A stretch of 64,000 bases of DNA from Glandiceps talaboti (GCF_964340395.1 NC_135552.1:28386181-28450180), one strand, 5' to 3'. Shown: positions 25,288 to 41,187, counted from the stretch's first letter. Notes: generated by a model not told the origin, from the letters alone. Numbers and translations: made by a program.

Positions 25288-25294
25288 CCAAATA

Positions 25295-25301
25295 TTTTTT
25301 T
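25295..25301 (+). terminator. Pol III terminator of tRNA-Asn
   Basis: Seven consecutive T residues eight bases after the mature tRNA end. Confidence 0.85.
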
Positions 25302-26420
25302 CCCTTACCTCCTTTAACTTTTCAAAAAGTATTTATCGAGTCTTTGATATATATTTGTTTTTTTATTATCAAAACAAACAACCATTTTTTTCTCGTTTTG
25401 GCGAGTAAGACGTGTTCAAGCACAGCTCGCAGCCAGCTTTTCATCATATCATCCATGCAAAATGTATGGGGCTTGTGCACAGTCACTTGTAAACTGTTAT
25501 TCCTTTCCTAAATGGTTTTATTCTTGTCTATGACGGTCCTAATACAGAACAATGACGTTATTATAGGGATTGGCGATAATCTTATAAAATCGGTAGCGAT
25601 GTCATACCCCCTTACGTGTGGGCTTGTGCTTCTCTGGACGCATGCAGTCCACCTACTATGGAATGTAGATTTTCAAGAGCTAGGTCGGTTGGTAATTTAT
25701 AGTTGGGCTACTGCACAAGTAATTTAAACGTCATTAGTCTACTTTGGATTATTGAGACGAGGGTGTTCGTTGAATGAACCAGAATTAGAACGTACATTGG
25801 TGAATAAATCATAGCCATTCTCACCCATTTCCCTTAGCAGATAGTAGACGTCTACCTTCGTTTTCATCGTCATTCTCAACAAGTGAGACCTTGTCATCTT
25901 CTCTGATCTGAGAGTACATGTAAACTTTGTGATGGATGCACGTAACGTCGCAATGCTGCTACAGATAAGAATAGAATTAGCTTTTAAAGAAATAAGCATT
26001 AAATATAATAAGAGAGCCTTCAATACTTACGAAGAGGGGGGGGGGGTCTGGGAAATCAAGCCCAGTCTGGAGCATAAAATGTGACCCTTGCCCGAAACCG
26101 GATTCTAAAAAGTGTCTCCCTCAATTTCCTTTCTCTAAAACATGACTCACCCCACCCCCATTCAAATAATTCGAAAAAACATGGACCAGGTGCTGTTTGA
26201 CGTGAAAATGTACAGAATCAACGAATCAGGACTCGATTCCACTACTGCCACCAAATTGTTCACTGCACCACATTATCCCCACTATCTTAACTCATCGTTT
26301 CCCCTTCACTCCTGTGAGACTCACGTTCCTCTCCTTACACCAAAGCTAGCAATTAATTCACAATATTCATTCTTATTAGCACCGATAAGATTGATGTGTC
26401 GTGATATTACTTTACAATGG
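25302..26420. other. Intergenic, one exon-like segment
   Basis: No recognised gene. On the minus strand 25825-25958 is bounded by a pyrimidine-rich acceptor (TTATCTGTAG) and a donor (GG|GTGAGA), with an open acidic frame containing REDDKVSLVENDDENEG. A G-run lies at 26035-26046. Confidence 0.3.
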
Positions 26421-26978
26421 TGACAGTAGTGGGGTGTGGCAGAAGTGGGATTTGACAGTAGTGGGGTGTCGCAGAAGTGGGATTTGACAGTGGTGGGGTG
26501 TGGCAGAAGTGGGATTTGACAGTGGTGAGGTGTGGCAGAAGAGAGATTTGACAGTGGTGGGGTGTGGCAGAAGTGGGATTTGACAGTGGTGGGGTGTGGC
26601 AGAAGAGAGATTTGACAGTGGTGGGGTGTGGCAGAAGTGGGATTTGATAGTGGTGGGGTGTGGCAGAAGTGGGATTTGACAGTAGTGGGGTGTGGCAGAA
26701 GAGAGATTTGACAGTGGTGGGGTGTGGCAGAAGTGGGATTTGACAGTGGTGGGGTGTGGCAGAAGAGAGATTTGACAGTGGTGGGGTGTGGCAGAAGTGG
26801 GATTTGACAGTAGTGGGGTGTGGCAGAAGAGAGATTTGACAGTGGTGGGGTGTGGCAGAAGTGGGATTTGACAGTGGTGGGGTGTGGCAGAAGAGAGATT
26901 TGACAGTGGTGGGGTGTGGCAGAAGTGGGATTTGACAGTGGTGGGGTGTGGCAGAAGAGAGATTTGACAGTGGTGACA
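26421..26978. repeat. 32-bp minisatellite, alternating subtypes
   Basis: About 17 units on GACAGTGGTGGGGTGTGGCA then GAAGTGGGATTT or GAAGAGAGATTT, the two types often alternating to give a 64-bp period. The minus strand is stop-free in the repeat and yields a Pro/His/Ser/Thr-rich open frame of 230 codons, judged an artefact. Confidence 0.96.
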
Positions 26979-27297
26979 GCGAAATTGAAAACTAATACAA
27001 AGTTGGATAATACAATGAGTCAAAATATGATCCTCCCCTAATCCCAATTTTATTAGTATGGCCCTCCCCCGAGAACCGATTTGTAACAAATCACGTGCAC
27101 CCACCCCCTAATTTCTCTGGTCCTCCCCCACATGTAATTACTTAAAGGTTCCCTAACACATTATACTTCACCACAACAAACGCGCAAGAAAGTCTTCTAT
27201 AAGTTCTAGGCCTAAATAAGTTGTAGTCGACAGCCTGTCCCCATATTTTACCGCCAAATCTGTAACTTGCTATTATAGTGGTCATGATAACCCGTAA

Positions 27298-27299
<2 letters not shown>

Positions 27300-27381
<82 letters not shown>
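27300..27381. repeat. (GT)n microsatellite
   Basis: About 40 uninterrupted GT units. Confidence 0.98.
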
Positions 27382-27382
<1 letters not shown>

Positions 27383-27439
27383 CAAGTTAACGATTCCGTG
27401 TTTTCTGACAATGATGACGTGTCATGCAGGAAATTTATA

Positions 27440-27800
27440 AAGACATTTTCATAAACTGTGGGTTCTGGAGAGTCATTTCATAATTTAACATACATTTCGC
27501 GAGATTGCCAAAATACACCCAATTGAAACCTGCTTCACATTCATTGTCCCAACAGTGGTCCAGCAGTGCCTCATGGGAGTTAGCGGACATGCATATGTAT
27601 TAGATGTACTGTAGTATTCATCTTCAAATGAAATTCATATAAACCATTGTATCGAATTAAATTTTTTCTGCAAACACAAACTTGAAAATTGTACCTGAAA
27701 TTTTCGACTGCACATATATTTTTTTGTCAACAGACTGACCCACTATTCAAGCATACGTGACTTTAGGCACACATGGGCCTAATAAATAAGGGGTCATAGG
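27440..27800 (+). repeat. Dispersed repeat, longest copy
   Basis: Its left part matches 13308-13500 in order and spacing; its right part matches 16800-16990 inverted and 4870-5030 weakly (CAGACTGACCCACTA is shared with the last). It is best seen as one interspersed element of which the intron copies are fragments. Confidence 0.55.
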
Positions 27801-27955
27801 TGTCTGGAGTATATAAGTCTGACGTTTCCGTAGCAAGTATGCTAGTTGCCTTTGTTTTAAATTTGCGATTGTCTTTGATTTTTGACCCTATTTATTGCAC
27901 CCATTCTAATGTGTATTGTGGCCTTGTTTTAAATATTTTTTTTTTTCATATTTGG

Positions 27956-28145
27956 TATTGTGTTGTGTTGTGTTGTGTTGTGTTGTGTTGTGTTGTGTTG
28001 TGTTGTGTTGTGTTGTGTTGTGTTGTGTTGTGTTGTGTTGTGTTGTGTTGTGCTGTGTTGTGTTGTGTTGCGTTGCGTTGCGTTGCGTTGTATTTATTGC
28101 ACTGTACTGTACTGTACTGTACTGTACTGTACTGTACTGTACTGT
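27956..28145. repeat. (TGTTG)n then (ACTGT)n pentanucleotide repeats
   Basis: About 24 TGTTG units grading into GCGTT variants. After a 10-base spacer come about nine TACTG/ACTGT units. Several overlapping open frames here are repeat artefacts. Confidence 0.97.
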
Positions 28146-28613
28146 GAACTTGGAATTTTTCACAAGTTAAGATATGATACTCATTGGGATAATATAGCGT
28201 AATTGGCATGTGTTAAAATAAGCACCATATGGAGACGACTTCTGACGTCAACAATACAATATCAGCACCATACTGACAAACATGACAAAGCCATTTCGAC
28301 ATTTGAATGTCGTGTTATTTTGTATACCGTAAAGCCCAAACTGCATGTGGCCCTCGACGATCCTAAAATATTTGAAATTGTTATATTCAAGCTGGTGGTA
28401 GTGTGATGTACATAGTGACAAAAAAGCACGACGAGTGCCAATACATCCAAAATGTGACATGAATTTTATGAAAATGTGTGGTTTGACCGTAGATTCGCTA
28501 AATAATACATAGTTCCGATTCCTCTCTTTTCCGTCATGTGCATTTGGTTTGTGTACTTTGTGGAAGTTATTTTCATTTACCTGACAGTGTGTATAAAAGT
28601 AAGACATCATTGG

Positions 28614-31422
<2,809 letters not shown>

Positions 31423-31466
<44 letters not shown>

Positions 31467-31558
31467 ACACACACACATACACACATACATACATACATAC
31501 ATACATACATACATACATACATACATACATACATACATACATACATACACACATACAT
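31423..31558. repeat. (CA)n and (CATA)n microsatellite
   Basis: CA dinucleotides pass into about 17 CATA units. Confidence 0.97.
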
Positions 31559-32197
31559 ACTACGACTGCAGCCAACAAGTGTTAGGATATAAACATTGGC
31601 AAACATTGTGGTTTGACTGAGGAATAACTTCGTAACAATTCCATCATGACATTTCGCTATATGCAAAGGAGGTGAGATCACGAATAGTTTAATATAACTT
31701 TTCATTAATCAAAATGTTTTAAATGATACTGAATTTTGGCCTCTGAATGAATGGTGGGACACTGTGGTGGGACACCACTTCCAAAACAACTCTTCCTATT
31801 ATAATATAATCACACATACATGTCAATTAAGGTTTGCAGTGAAAGGATGGAGTATTTAATAGAGTTATTTGAAATGTTGTTTATCAGTTGTAGCCAAATA
31901 TTGTGTTTTCGTTACAAGGACAGGGTATACAATGATATACATCAATCAAACTGATACATGACTCATCTAGTCAACCTATGACGTAAAACACTTGAACTAT
32001 CATCATGTCTAACGCATTTTTAAATTCGTTTTAAATTCGTCTTTCTAGTATTTTACTAATTTGAATAAATGAACAGATCAATGAAACATATCCACATATA
32101 GTATATTGCTTTTTTTTAAATTGTGAAAAAGCGAGACGTGGATATGAATCTGTGGTACGGCGTTATAATGGCAGTGGCGTATGCATAACGAATAGGT
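31559..32197. other. Intergenic, nothing recognised
   Basis: Unique-looking AT-rich sequence between a microsatellite and a MITE. No exon-like or RNA signal seen. Confidence 0.5.
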
Positions 32198-32200
32198 TTA

Positions 32201-32617
32201 GGGAGCATTCGTTTTTTACGGGGAGGGGGGGGGGGGTCGGTGGAATTCGGGGGGGGGGGTTGACTTTTACAAAGCAGTTTTTAGGGGGGGGGGGTCAAAT
32301 TTTATATCCAATGGTTTTTTTTGGGGGGGGTCAATTTTTACAACAGATTTGTATGGAATCATAGCAAAAAACAACAGAATTGACAAAAAAATGTACAAAA
32401 CAGAATACAAACACTCATTTAAGTCAAGTGTTTCATAAATCTATTATAAATCAAGTGAAAAATTTTTATAGGGGGGGGTCACATTTTACAATTGATGGAT
32501 TTAGGGGGGGGGGGTCAAATTTTAGAAAAGTAATTTTTAGGGGGGGGGTTGCTTTTTACATTTAATTCATACCTCAAATTCCACCGACCCCCCTCCCCGT
32601 AAAAAACGAATGCTCCC
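32201..32617. mobile_element. 417-bp MITE, PIF/Harbinger-like
   Basis: Starts GGGAGCATTCGTTTTTTACG and ends with its complement. The inverted repeats run about 45 bases, through a G-run to TCGGTGGAATT, differing mainly in G-run length. The element is flanked by TTA on both sides (32198-32200 and 32618-32620), the 3-base target typical of PIF/Harbinger. The interior has about six G-runs of 7-10 followed by TCAAATTTTA-like phrases. No transposase. The superfamily call rests on the TTA duplication alone. Confidence 0.8.
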
Positions 32618-32620
32618 TTA

Positions 32621-33580
32621 ACAGACAAACGTGCAAATACTGATTCACTATGTACATGTATATACAATTATAGTTACTGAAATAAAGTATTACAATTGCT
32701 TTACTCAGATTTATTCCCTCTTAAATGTTTGATGGGTACTTCACATACCATTAGTCACTTTGCCAACACGGTGTTTGTTTTGTGAAGGGTATTAAAGTAG
32801 TGAAGGAGGTGAGACCTGCGTACAAATACTGTACCGGGTCATGAATGTTTTGTTCTATGGAAACAGTTATCTGTACTGTGACCTAGTTATGGAAAGCGCA
32901 AGATTCTTCACCGCCCGGCAGCCGTGGGATTGACAACCCCCTTACGGATTAGATTATCACCTTTAATACGGATTAGATTACGGGTATTGTCAATAATGAA
33001 GAATGGCGACAAAGAAGGAGAAGTCTTGGGTTGCAAACCAATAAAGATGTACGTCATACTGACTCAATGTGATGTTATCACCCAACTAAAAGTGCATGGC
33101 GTATGTATTATTCATTATACCTCTGACATCAAAGTGGACGCCAACTATTATAGTGGTCTGAGCTTCCACGTTGGGTTAAACGGTTTGGGCCGTTTGTCAT
33201 ATTCTGAAGCCTGAGTGGATCTGAGCATGAACTATTAAAATCTAAAGTGAAATACTGTGATTTGACAGGTAAACTTTAAGTTTTGAGAAAAGTAAAACCC
33301 GTCTAGGAGTTTCCTACCCAGTCACAAAATAGAATAATGTATTTAACATCGGAGAAATGATAAACAATAGTATTAGTGAAAAACAATACAGCTCTTGTTA
33401 CCGAACGTACTCATGACAATGTAATGATTTTCAGGTTACAATTAAGTTTGAGAATGTTTTTTATGTGTTTTCTCACAAATGTCAAGTATAAATCACTGCT
33501 GTATGAAACTGGTTCAATTAAGTCTTGGTACACCCTCCTACCCGGTCCTCTTCAATTTGACAAATATGGTGTAGGAAAGT
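32621..33580. other. Intergenic, nothing recognised
   Basis: Contains one TAGTGGTCTGAG motif at 33151-33162 and a duplicated TACGGATTAGATTA near 32942-32982. No gene supported. Confidence 0.5.
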
Positions 33581-33582
33581 GT

Positions 33583-33583
<1 letters not shown>

Positions 33584-33639
<56 letters not shown>

Positions 33640-33722
33640 TGTATATATATACACACATATGCATACATACATACATACATACATACATACATACATACAT
33701 ACATGCATACATGCATACATGT

Positions 33723-33759
<37 letters not shown>

Positions 33760-33844
33760 TACATACATACATACATACACACACACACAAACAAACAAAC
33801 AAACAAACAAACAAACAAACAAACAAACAAACAAACAAACAAAC
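33584..33844. repeat. Compound microsatellite
   Basis: Successive runs of CA, CATA, CAGA, CATA, CA and CAAA. Long frames on both strands are artefacts. Confidence 0.97.
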
Positions 33845-33985
33845 ACGGATACAGACTCGTCAAAACTCAAAACCTTAAATCAGCGAAAATTTTCTGAGAA
33901 GTGGGTGGGGTATTAGGGGTAACTCGTGTTTCACAGATTTAGGTTACTCGTACGAATATAGCATAATGTAAGCTATGGCTTCCAA

Positions 33986-34057
33986 TATACTTAATATGCA
34001 CACCATGTTTCCTAAGAGTTCAATATACTTAATATGCACACCATGTTTCCTAAGAGT
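33986..34057. repeat. 39-bp direct duplication
   Basis: Two adjacent copies containing ATACTTAATATGCACACCAT and GTTTCCTAAGAGTT. Confidence 0.9.
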
Positions 34058-35790
34058 TAAGCTCAACATGTCCAAGACACGTGTAAAAAAATATCCAAAC
34101 ATTTTTGTCTAAAATATTTTTACCATATATCAATTTCAACAACAATATTTTGTAATTGTTGCTTTACATACAATCAACATTTGCTCTCCGAACCATTAGG
34201 GTGTCATGCCTTCACATACTCAGACACACGCGGTTCGTCGTAAAAGTGATATACCTCGACATGTTTTTGTTTCAAATTATTTGCCGCACCGAATAAAATA
34301 TTATTGTCAACAAGATACAAAATTGAAAACTAAAACTCTATCTAACTAGAGTCATAGTCGGCAGCTACTTAAGAAACTTGAAGCCACAAATCCATCTAAA
34401 AATTCAAACTACTTTCCCTATATACAGTAAGACGACATCAAAGGATTGTTTTTTTTACGAGCAATCAGACATTTTGATGCCACGAGTAACCTACGGCAGA
34501 TTGGAAAGCATGTTGCGTGTACACAATAGAGAAAGACATAAAATTTGATGAACCTCCCTAAAGGAATTATTGTCGGCTTACTTCACACGGTTTACCTGTG
34601 ACAATTCTATAGGTACTACATTAATGATTTTTAAGTTAATGTATTGTATGACAAGTTTTGCCACATAGTAACGTGAGACATATGGTGAGAAAGATCTTAC
34701 TTACTCTGGGGATGCTACGGATCATATATCGTCTGTTCTTTAATTTACAGCCGATGTGCTGACTCTCTCCTCCCATGCCCTATGTAATGACTATTTTTCA
34801 CTTGCTTCACTTTTCAACTTATTTTCATGGCCTCTCCCCTTCGCATCCTTTTTTTTCTTCGTGGCTGGCCCTCCATTTTTTTCCTCAGGCCCCCGCTGCC
34901 TTAAATTCTGGTTGTTCCCTAATCTCATCTTCTTTATTGCGACTCAGACCACTAGAGATCTTTTACTCAGCAACCACAGTGCAAGGTTAACAATGCCATG
35001 GTTAGATGATAAAACAAAAGATTGCATAAATTATACGTGTAATTCTTTGTGTGACCCGTTTCACACAAAAATAAAAGACCTTGTCCGTGGTACTTCGAGT
35101 AGGAGGGGATACAGTGACGCAATAGTTAATTACAATGCTTTGAGTTATAGCCCATGCATGGGTCCATTTACCGACTTCATATGGTCACTTGCTTTGAGGT
35201 AAACAAACATATGGGGATATAATTCAATTTCTCAGAAGACTTTAATAATTGGGAGAAGTATAGGTTGCACAAAAATATGAAACAACAGATGTGCATTGAA
35301 TCATGAGGGTTCTACTTCCATGATTGAATATTTGTATTGCTACTTCTGGGCGTCGGCGAGTCCAGTATCGGGCATAGGGGCGTGTAATATTTCTTAGTTG
35401 TTTTCCTGGTCTACAGGCTAAATATAACAACCTTTTGACTATATATTCCTACCTGTAAAGGAAAAACTAGTTACAATTGTATAGAGATGAAAACGGCAAT
35501 CTGAGCAATAATACATGTCCCTGTGGTATCGGGTGGCCGCCGCACCACAAATTACTCCGCCATGAATTGGAAGCGTGACCAGAAGCCATGTAGGTTATAC
35601 TTCCATGCTTGTAGTGTTCTTGAAGCCTCTGATCCTGCGTGGTCTGAGTTTAATCTCAGACCACTATAGCTAAACATTACATATACTACAACTGTGGCAA
35701 CCAGACATATTCTGGGCTGCTCATAATCAGATCAGGCTTTTTAAATAATTGATGGTACAATAAACGAAATGGATAGTTGTTAGCACAACT
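34058..35790. other. Intergenic; unrecognised 148-codon open frame
   Basis: A plus-strand frame at 34756-35202 encodes a hydrophobic then polar peptide that I do not recognise; its start looks arbitrary and it may be chance. Motifs CTCAGACCACTA (34943) and GTGGTCTGAG (35639) face each other across this block. Confidence 0.3.
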
Positions 35791-35794
35791 GAAC

Positions 35795-36680
<886 letters not shown>

Positions 36681-36978
36681 TGTTGTGTGGTATAATCCGA
36701 GTTCACGGCCACAATAATGAATAGCAATTAGTAGTTGTTTATTTCTTTTCATAGGTTTAGACAAGTTCGTAACTTGAATGACAATGGAGGGCTGTTAGTT
36801 TGCGAATCTGAAATCTGTTCATAGACAATTGGCTTGAATTTCTTCCATGCTTACATATTCAGAGGCCTAAATATTTATAATAACCCCCATAGTGTTTGTC
36901 TAATTATTGCCGCATATGTTATGTCATAGACCCGCCTGGAGGGTTAGGGTTATGTTCATTTACAAAAGTAGATGTAGA

Positions 36979-37133
36979 CTCAGACCACTAAAATATGTTG
37001 TGTACTCAGTGTTAGGGGTGAAAACTGGACGAACAAGCTGCACCCTTGCTATTATCTCTTCTATACACACTGATGCATCTCATCTACATACTAGTATAAT
37101 ATATTGTTAGTGGTGAATACATAGTGGTCTGAG
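36979..37133. repeat. 155-bp segment bounded by inverted 12-mers
   Basis: CTCAGACCACTA at the left and its exact complement TAGTGGTCTGAG at the right. This could be a very short non-autonomous transposon, but no target duplication is visible. Confidence 0.5.
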
Positions 37134-37454
37134 TGATACAAACTCCGCCACCGTACGACGTACACTCTCCATGCATGTCGCCTTTCCATTCATTCCAATA
37201 CGCTATGTACAGACATGCAACACAGCTTGTAGAGAATTGACCTACTGACACGACCCGGCCTGTGACACGGTCAAGTATACTGAGGTCTAAACAAGACCGA
37301 CTCGTGGTATTTCAAAACCCGACGATTACTTGACACGCACCGCATTGACGTATCCGTGGACAACAGTGCAACGTAACTTTTGAGTCAACAGTTGCGGTCT
37401 CTGACGTGAATACCGGATCGTGTCATCTTCGTGAATATTGATAATACACCAGGG

Positions 37455-37568
37455 TATATATACCAGTCGCACTTGTTAGCTGTGAACTGTAGCGAGTACC
37501 CAACGAGCCAACAGGTGGGATAGTCACGGTGAAGTACGCAGTATCAAACCTGTAATTCAGCCACAAAG
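37455..37568 (+). promoter_or_regulatory. Candidate TATA promoter and non-coding first exon
   Basis: TATATATA at 37455-37462, then about 105 bases ending in the strong donor AAAG|GTAAGT after 37568. This is the arrangement of a core promoter with a 5' untranslated exon. No downstream coding exon could be identified, so the gene is unproven. Confidence 0.3.
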
Positions 37569-37652
37569 GTAAGTTTTACAAATCTATCTTTGTTTAGATC
37601 ATATTTCGACCCTTCTAGGTTCCGAGTGTCAATAATTAGTATCTGGGGTACA

Positions 37653-37684
37653 CCATGGATGTATTAGCCCTAATACATCCATGG
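37653..37684. repeat. 15-bp perfect palindrome, 2-base loop
   Basis: CCATGGATGTATTAG and CTAATACATCCATGG separated by CC. Confidence 0.92.
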
Positions 37685-37699
37685 GTACACACATGTTGG

Positions 37700-39479
37700 G
37701 CGCAAATTATTTACTAGTACAGGAGTGGATGGAGTGATTGGAACACAATTTCAATATAATATATCATTGCGGTAGTGGAATAGAGGTAATTTTACCGTCA
37801 TTTCAATTGGACCAGAGTTAATAATGGTATCATTAATTTCAAAAGGGCTCAGACATTCATCAGTCATGTGCCCATTGTAATATAAATAACGCTATGGCCA
37901 CCCGACTCCCTCCAACAACACAACGTATAAGTCGTATAACCCTTATTTTTCCTTCGATTTGAGGGCCAATACTCTACGTAATATGTCAGTTGTAAGTATT
38001 GGAGGAAAATCCCCCCCCCCCCATAAATAAAATGAATGTCGGACATTAATGATAAACATTTATCGACGTAATGCCGTGATCAACACTTTAAATTGTTCAC
38101 TTTTTAAAAGCCCGAGCTAGCTATGATTGTGAATCCGAAAAATACTCTCTGACATAATTCGGTCAGGTTATAACGCTTTGCTATGATTAGTTACGCATGT
38201 TTTGTTCGTAGGGTCCTTAGTACAAAATGTAATGCCTCTAATCACGTTTTCTTTCATGGTAATGGCCGTAACAACGTTTAATCAAGTTGTCAATTTACAT
38301 AATGCATGAATTTTACTGAATAGCTATATATATATACATATAGATGTGTAATGGATCTTTTGATCATTGGCAGGATTTGTGTTGTTGGTGTTCTATTCGA
38401 CAATTATTGAGTGAATGGGAATTGAGATCAATTGAATCCCTTTATCCCTTTATGCATTTTGTAATGAAAGAAAAAAAACCCACGATATTCTTAGCTTGAT
38501 AACTACAACACAGTAAAGTAAATTACACTGTGCCTATGGCTGTTAACACGACCTTTCGATGGTGCAACTCAAAACTGAATTATTCTTTTCGTAATTGGGT
38601 GCTGGTGTGATTTCTTTGTTGGTATCGCGGTACACAGATGCTTTTTCCAGCAATCACACACACTGTTCGCGACTGCCGGATTTCTTAAATGGCATCGCGT
38701 GAAACGAAAACAATATGAGTTGACGATCGTCTCAATTTATGCAAAGAAATAATGAAATGCATCAAATTGTCAAAAAAACACCATTAGATTTTAGGCCTAC
38801 CGACTGTATTCACATTCAAAGATTGACATCTATATCTTATCCATGACTCAATTTGAGAATGTCAATATTCGCGGAGTTTCTTCCTCTCCAAACTTATTCT
38901 ACATTGAGAGCAAAAGTTCCAATAATTATATAATGCAATTATGATATAAAGTAGATATACAACAGTTATATAACACTTGTTTTGATAAATGAATAAACAT
39001 GACCGTAATAACCTTAACTCTGAATTTGAAGTAATGATATCTCTGCAGTTGGATATAAGGAACTCAGAAATGACTTGAAAGAATGCGTAATCATTGAGTT
39101 ATGACATTTCTTGGCTTCCATAGGGACGGAATATAACAGGCTGTTGTCGCTTTCAAAAGTGAGAATAACTCATCAAACATATAGGCCCTTGAGTCCACTC
39201 AAAGATCTATCATTTGTATTTAAAGCCTCGGGTATAAAACTGAACGGAAACATAGATCGCCTCATCACCCTATTTATGAATACAGTCAGATGATATGATA
39301 CCCGCAGTCAACCCTATCAACTTCTAACATAGTAATCACGCGTCTATTCTCATTTTAGAAAGCAAACCTTGATAACATTTGTCAAATAATTGTAGCATTA
39401 CCGTATGTGTCCTTAAAATTATCTCCTATATCTTCCGTTGACATATCTATTAATTTAAATATATACCCATGGGTTGCTA
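37700..39479. other. Intergenic, nothing recognised
   Basis: AT-rich. A C-run at about 38011-38022 and a short TA run near 38324. No supported gene or RNA. Confidence 0.5.
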
Positions 39480-39730
39480 ACGTTCATGGGGGTGTGTAGA
39501 TTAAACGACATGATGATCCCATCAGTAACACATGCAAGTTAGGTCTAAAAATGTGTCTTTTTGGTCATAAATAAATCTTTTAATTCCAAAACTACTTAGC
39601 AGATTGGGCTGAACTCAACTTTGGACAAACATTTCTATCTCAAAAACTACATGGTGAATGGGGTTGAAATTTAGCGGGGATTTCTCTGGTGGTGTTATTC
39701 TGCACACATTGTTCAAAACAATTGACATAA
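39480..39730 (+). repeat. Dispersed repeat family, partial copy
   Basis: Shares ATGATGATCCCATCAGTAA, AAAAATGTGTCTTTTTGGTC and TCCAAAACTAC with 35795-36640. Confidence 0.7.
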
Positions 39731-40520
39731 CTGGCCAGAGCAACTTAACCATGTCCATGCCCTTAGCAACTGTCAAATGATGAGGTATATTGCAAAAATA
39801 ACAACAGGGCTTAATAGGGATATGGAGAGGCATTGACAAAAAGTGTATGCAAATATGACTAACAACAACACCACGTCCATAGCAACAGCCAAATGATGAT
39901 GTACATTACAAAGATAACAACAGGGATAAATAGGGAAGTGAATAAGAATTCAGAAATGTATATAGATATGCCTAGCAGCAAGACAACGCCCATAGCAACA
40001 GCCAATTGATGATTGTTGCAAAGATAACAATAGGGATTAATAGACAAATGGATAACCAAATGTATGTAAATATGCGCGGCAACAAGACCACGCCCATAGC
40101 AACAGCTATATGACGGTGTATATCGCAAAGATAACATCTGAGATACATAGACAAATGAACGAACATTCAACAAATGTATGTAAATATGTCTAGCAACAAG
40201 ATAACAACAGAGCTAAGATAACAACATAGATTAATAGACGCAAGGCTAGACATTCCAAAATGGAATATAAGTTCTTAGCAACAAGACCACGTCCATAACA
40301 ACAGCTAAATGCCAGTGTATATTGCAAATATAAAATTAGGGATGGTTAGGCAAGTGGATAAACATTCAATAAGTAAATGCATACCCATGGCATACCCATG
40401 CACACCCATGGCAAAAAGTGAAATGGTGATGCATGTTGCAAAAATAACAACATGGTTAGGGAAGTAGATGAAGTTTCAAAATATTGATATATTTGACCCA
40501 GCAATGAAGATACTGCCCAT
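39715..40520. repeat. Degenerate tandem repeat, about 100-120-bp units
   Basis: About seven diverged units with the recurring core CCATAGCAACAGCCAA, then ATGATG, GCAAAGATAACAACAGGG and AATATG. The block follows the partial dispersed repeat and is followed at 40575 by CAGTTGTGCTAC and CCATTGGCG, the same end as the copy at 36640. It may therefore be the interior of a second long copy. Confidence 0.7.
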
Positions 40521-41187
40521 ACCACAGTAAAATTATAGTGTATATAACATTTTTAAAAAAATGAACACATGAACTCTACAGTTGTGCTACAATTCCATTG
40601 GCGCTATTTTATTGGTGTCACCGACATTGAAATACACATTTGTTTTGTACGACATAACCTTTACCATAACCATTATGTCAATGCTAATATTTGGTCATTT
40701 ATTAGTTGCATATGACGTTTGACATTCAACCATTTACAACTAGTTTAATAATTGAATTATTTACTTATAACAAGCAGACAACTATATTAATTTGTTTTCA
40801 ATATTTGTCATAATTCAACATAATGAGGTATTATAATTAATTTAACAAAGTTACAAGTAATTTATTAATCAGGTTATTAATTAATCACACAGTTTGATAT
40901 TTAGTTGGCGTAGTACATCTATGAGGTTTTATTACTCATTATTGCTACCAGTGTGAAATTGACATGTCGCCTTAAACATTGTTTTTTAGTCAAAACATTT
41001 TTGTCTGAAAAAAATATAAATTTTACTTCCTTTGGATTGCTTGTTCAACCAAATACAAACTGACTGTCTCTCGCAAGGTTTTGAATATCGTCGACTAGGT
41101 TTTGAATATCGTCGACTGTTTCGATAAAGATATTCTTTAAGTGATTTTTATGCACTTTTTATACTCAAGGGTTATAACATATTGTTT

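Noticed and set aside
26412-27104. A 230-codon minus-strand open frame rich in Pro, His, Ser and Thr
   Set aside because: It is a by-product of a 32-bp minisatellite whose complement lacks stops in every phase; there is no unique coding sequence or splice support.
27800-28209. Val-Leu-Cys and Thr-Gln-His repeat frames
   Set aside because: They are produced by TGTTG and ACTGT pentanucleotide repeats in several frames on both strands.
33376-33897. His-Thr and Cys-Val repeat proteins
   Set aside because: They arise from CA, CATA, CAGA and CAAA microsatellites, open on both strands.
34756-35202. A 148-codon plus-strand frame as a gene
   Set aside because: The Phe/Leu/Ser-rich start reflects CT-rich sequence and no domain or splice context was recognised; kept only as a note in the regional entry.
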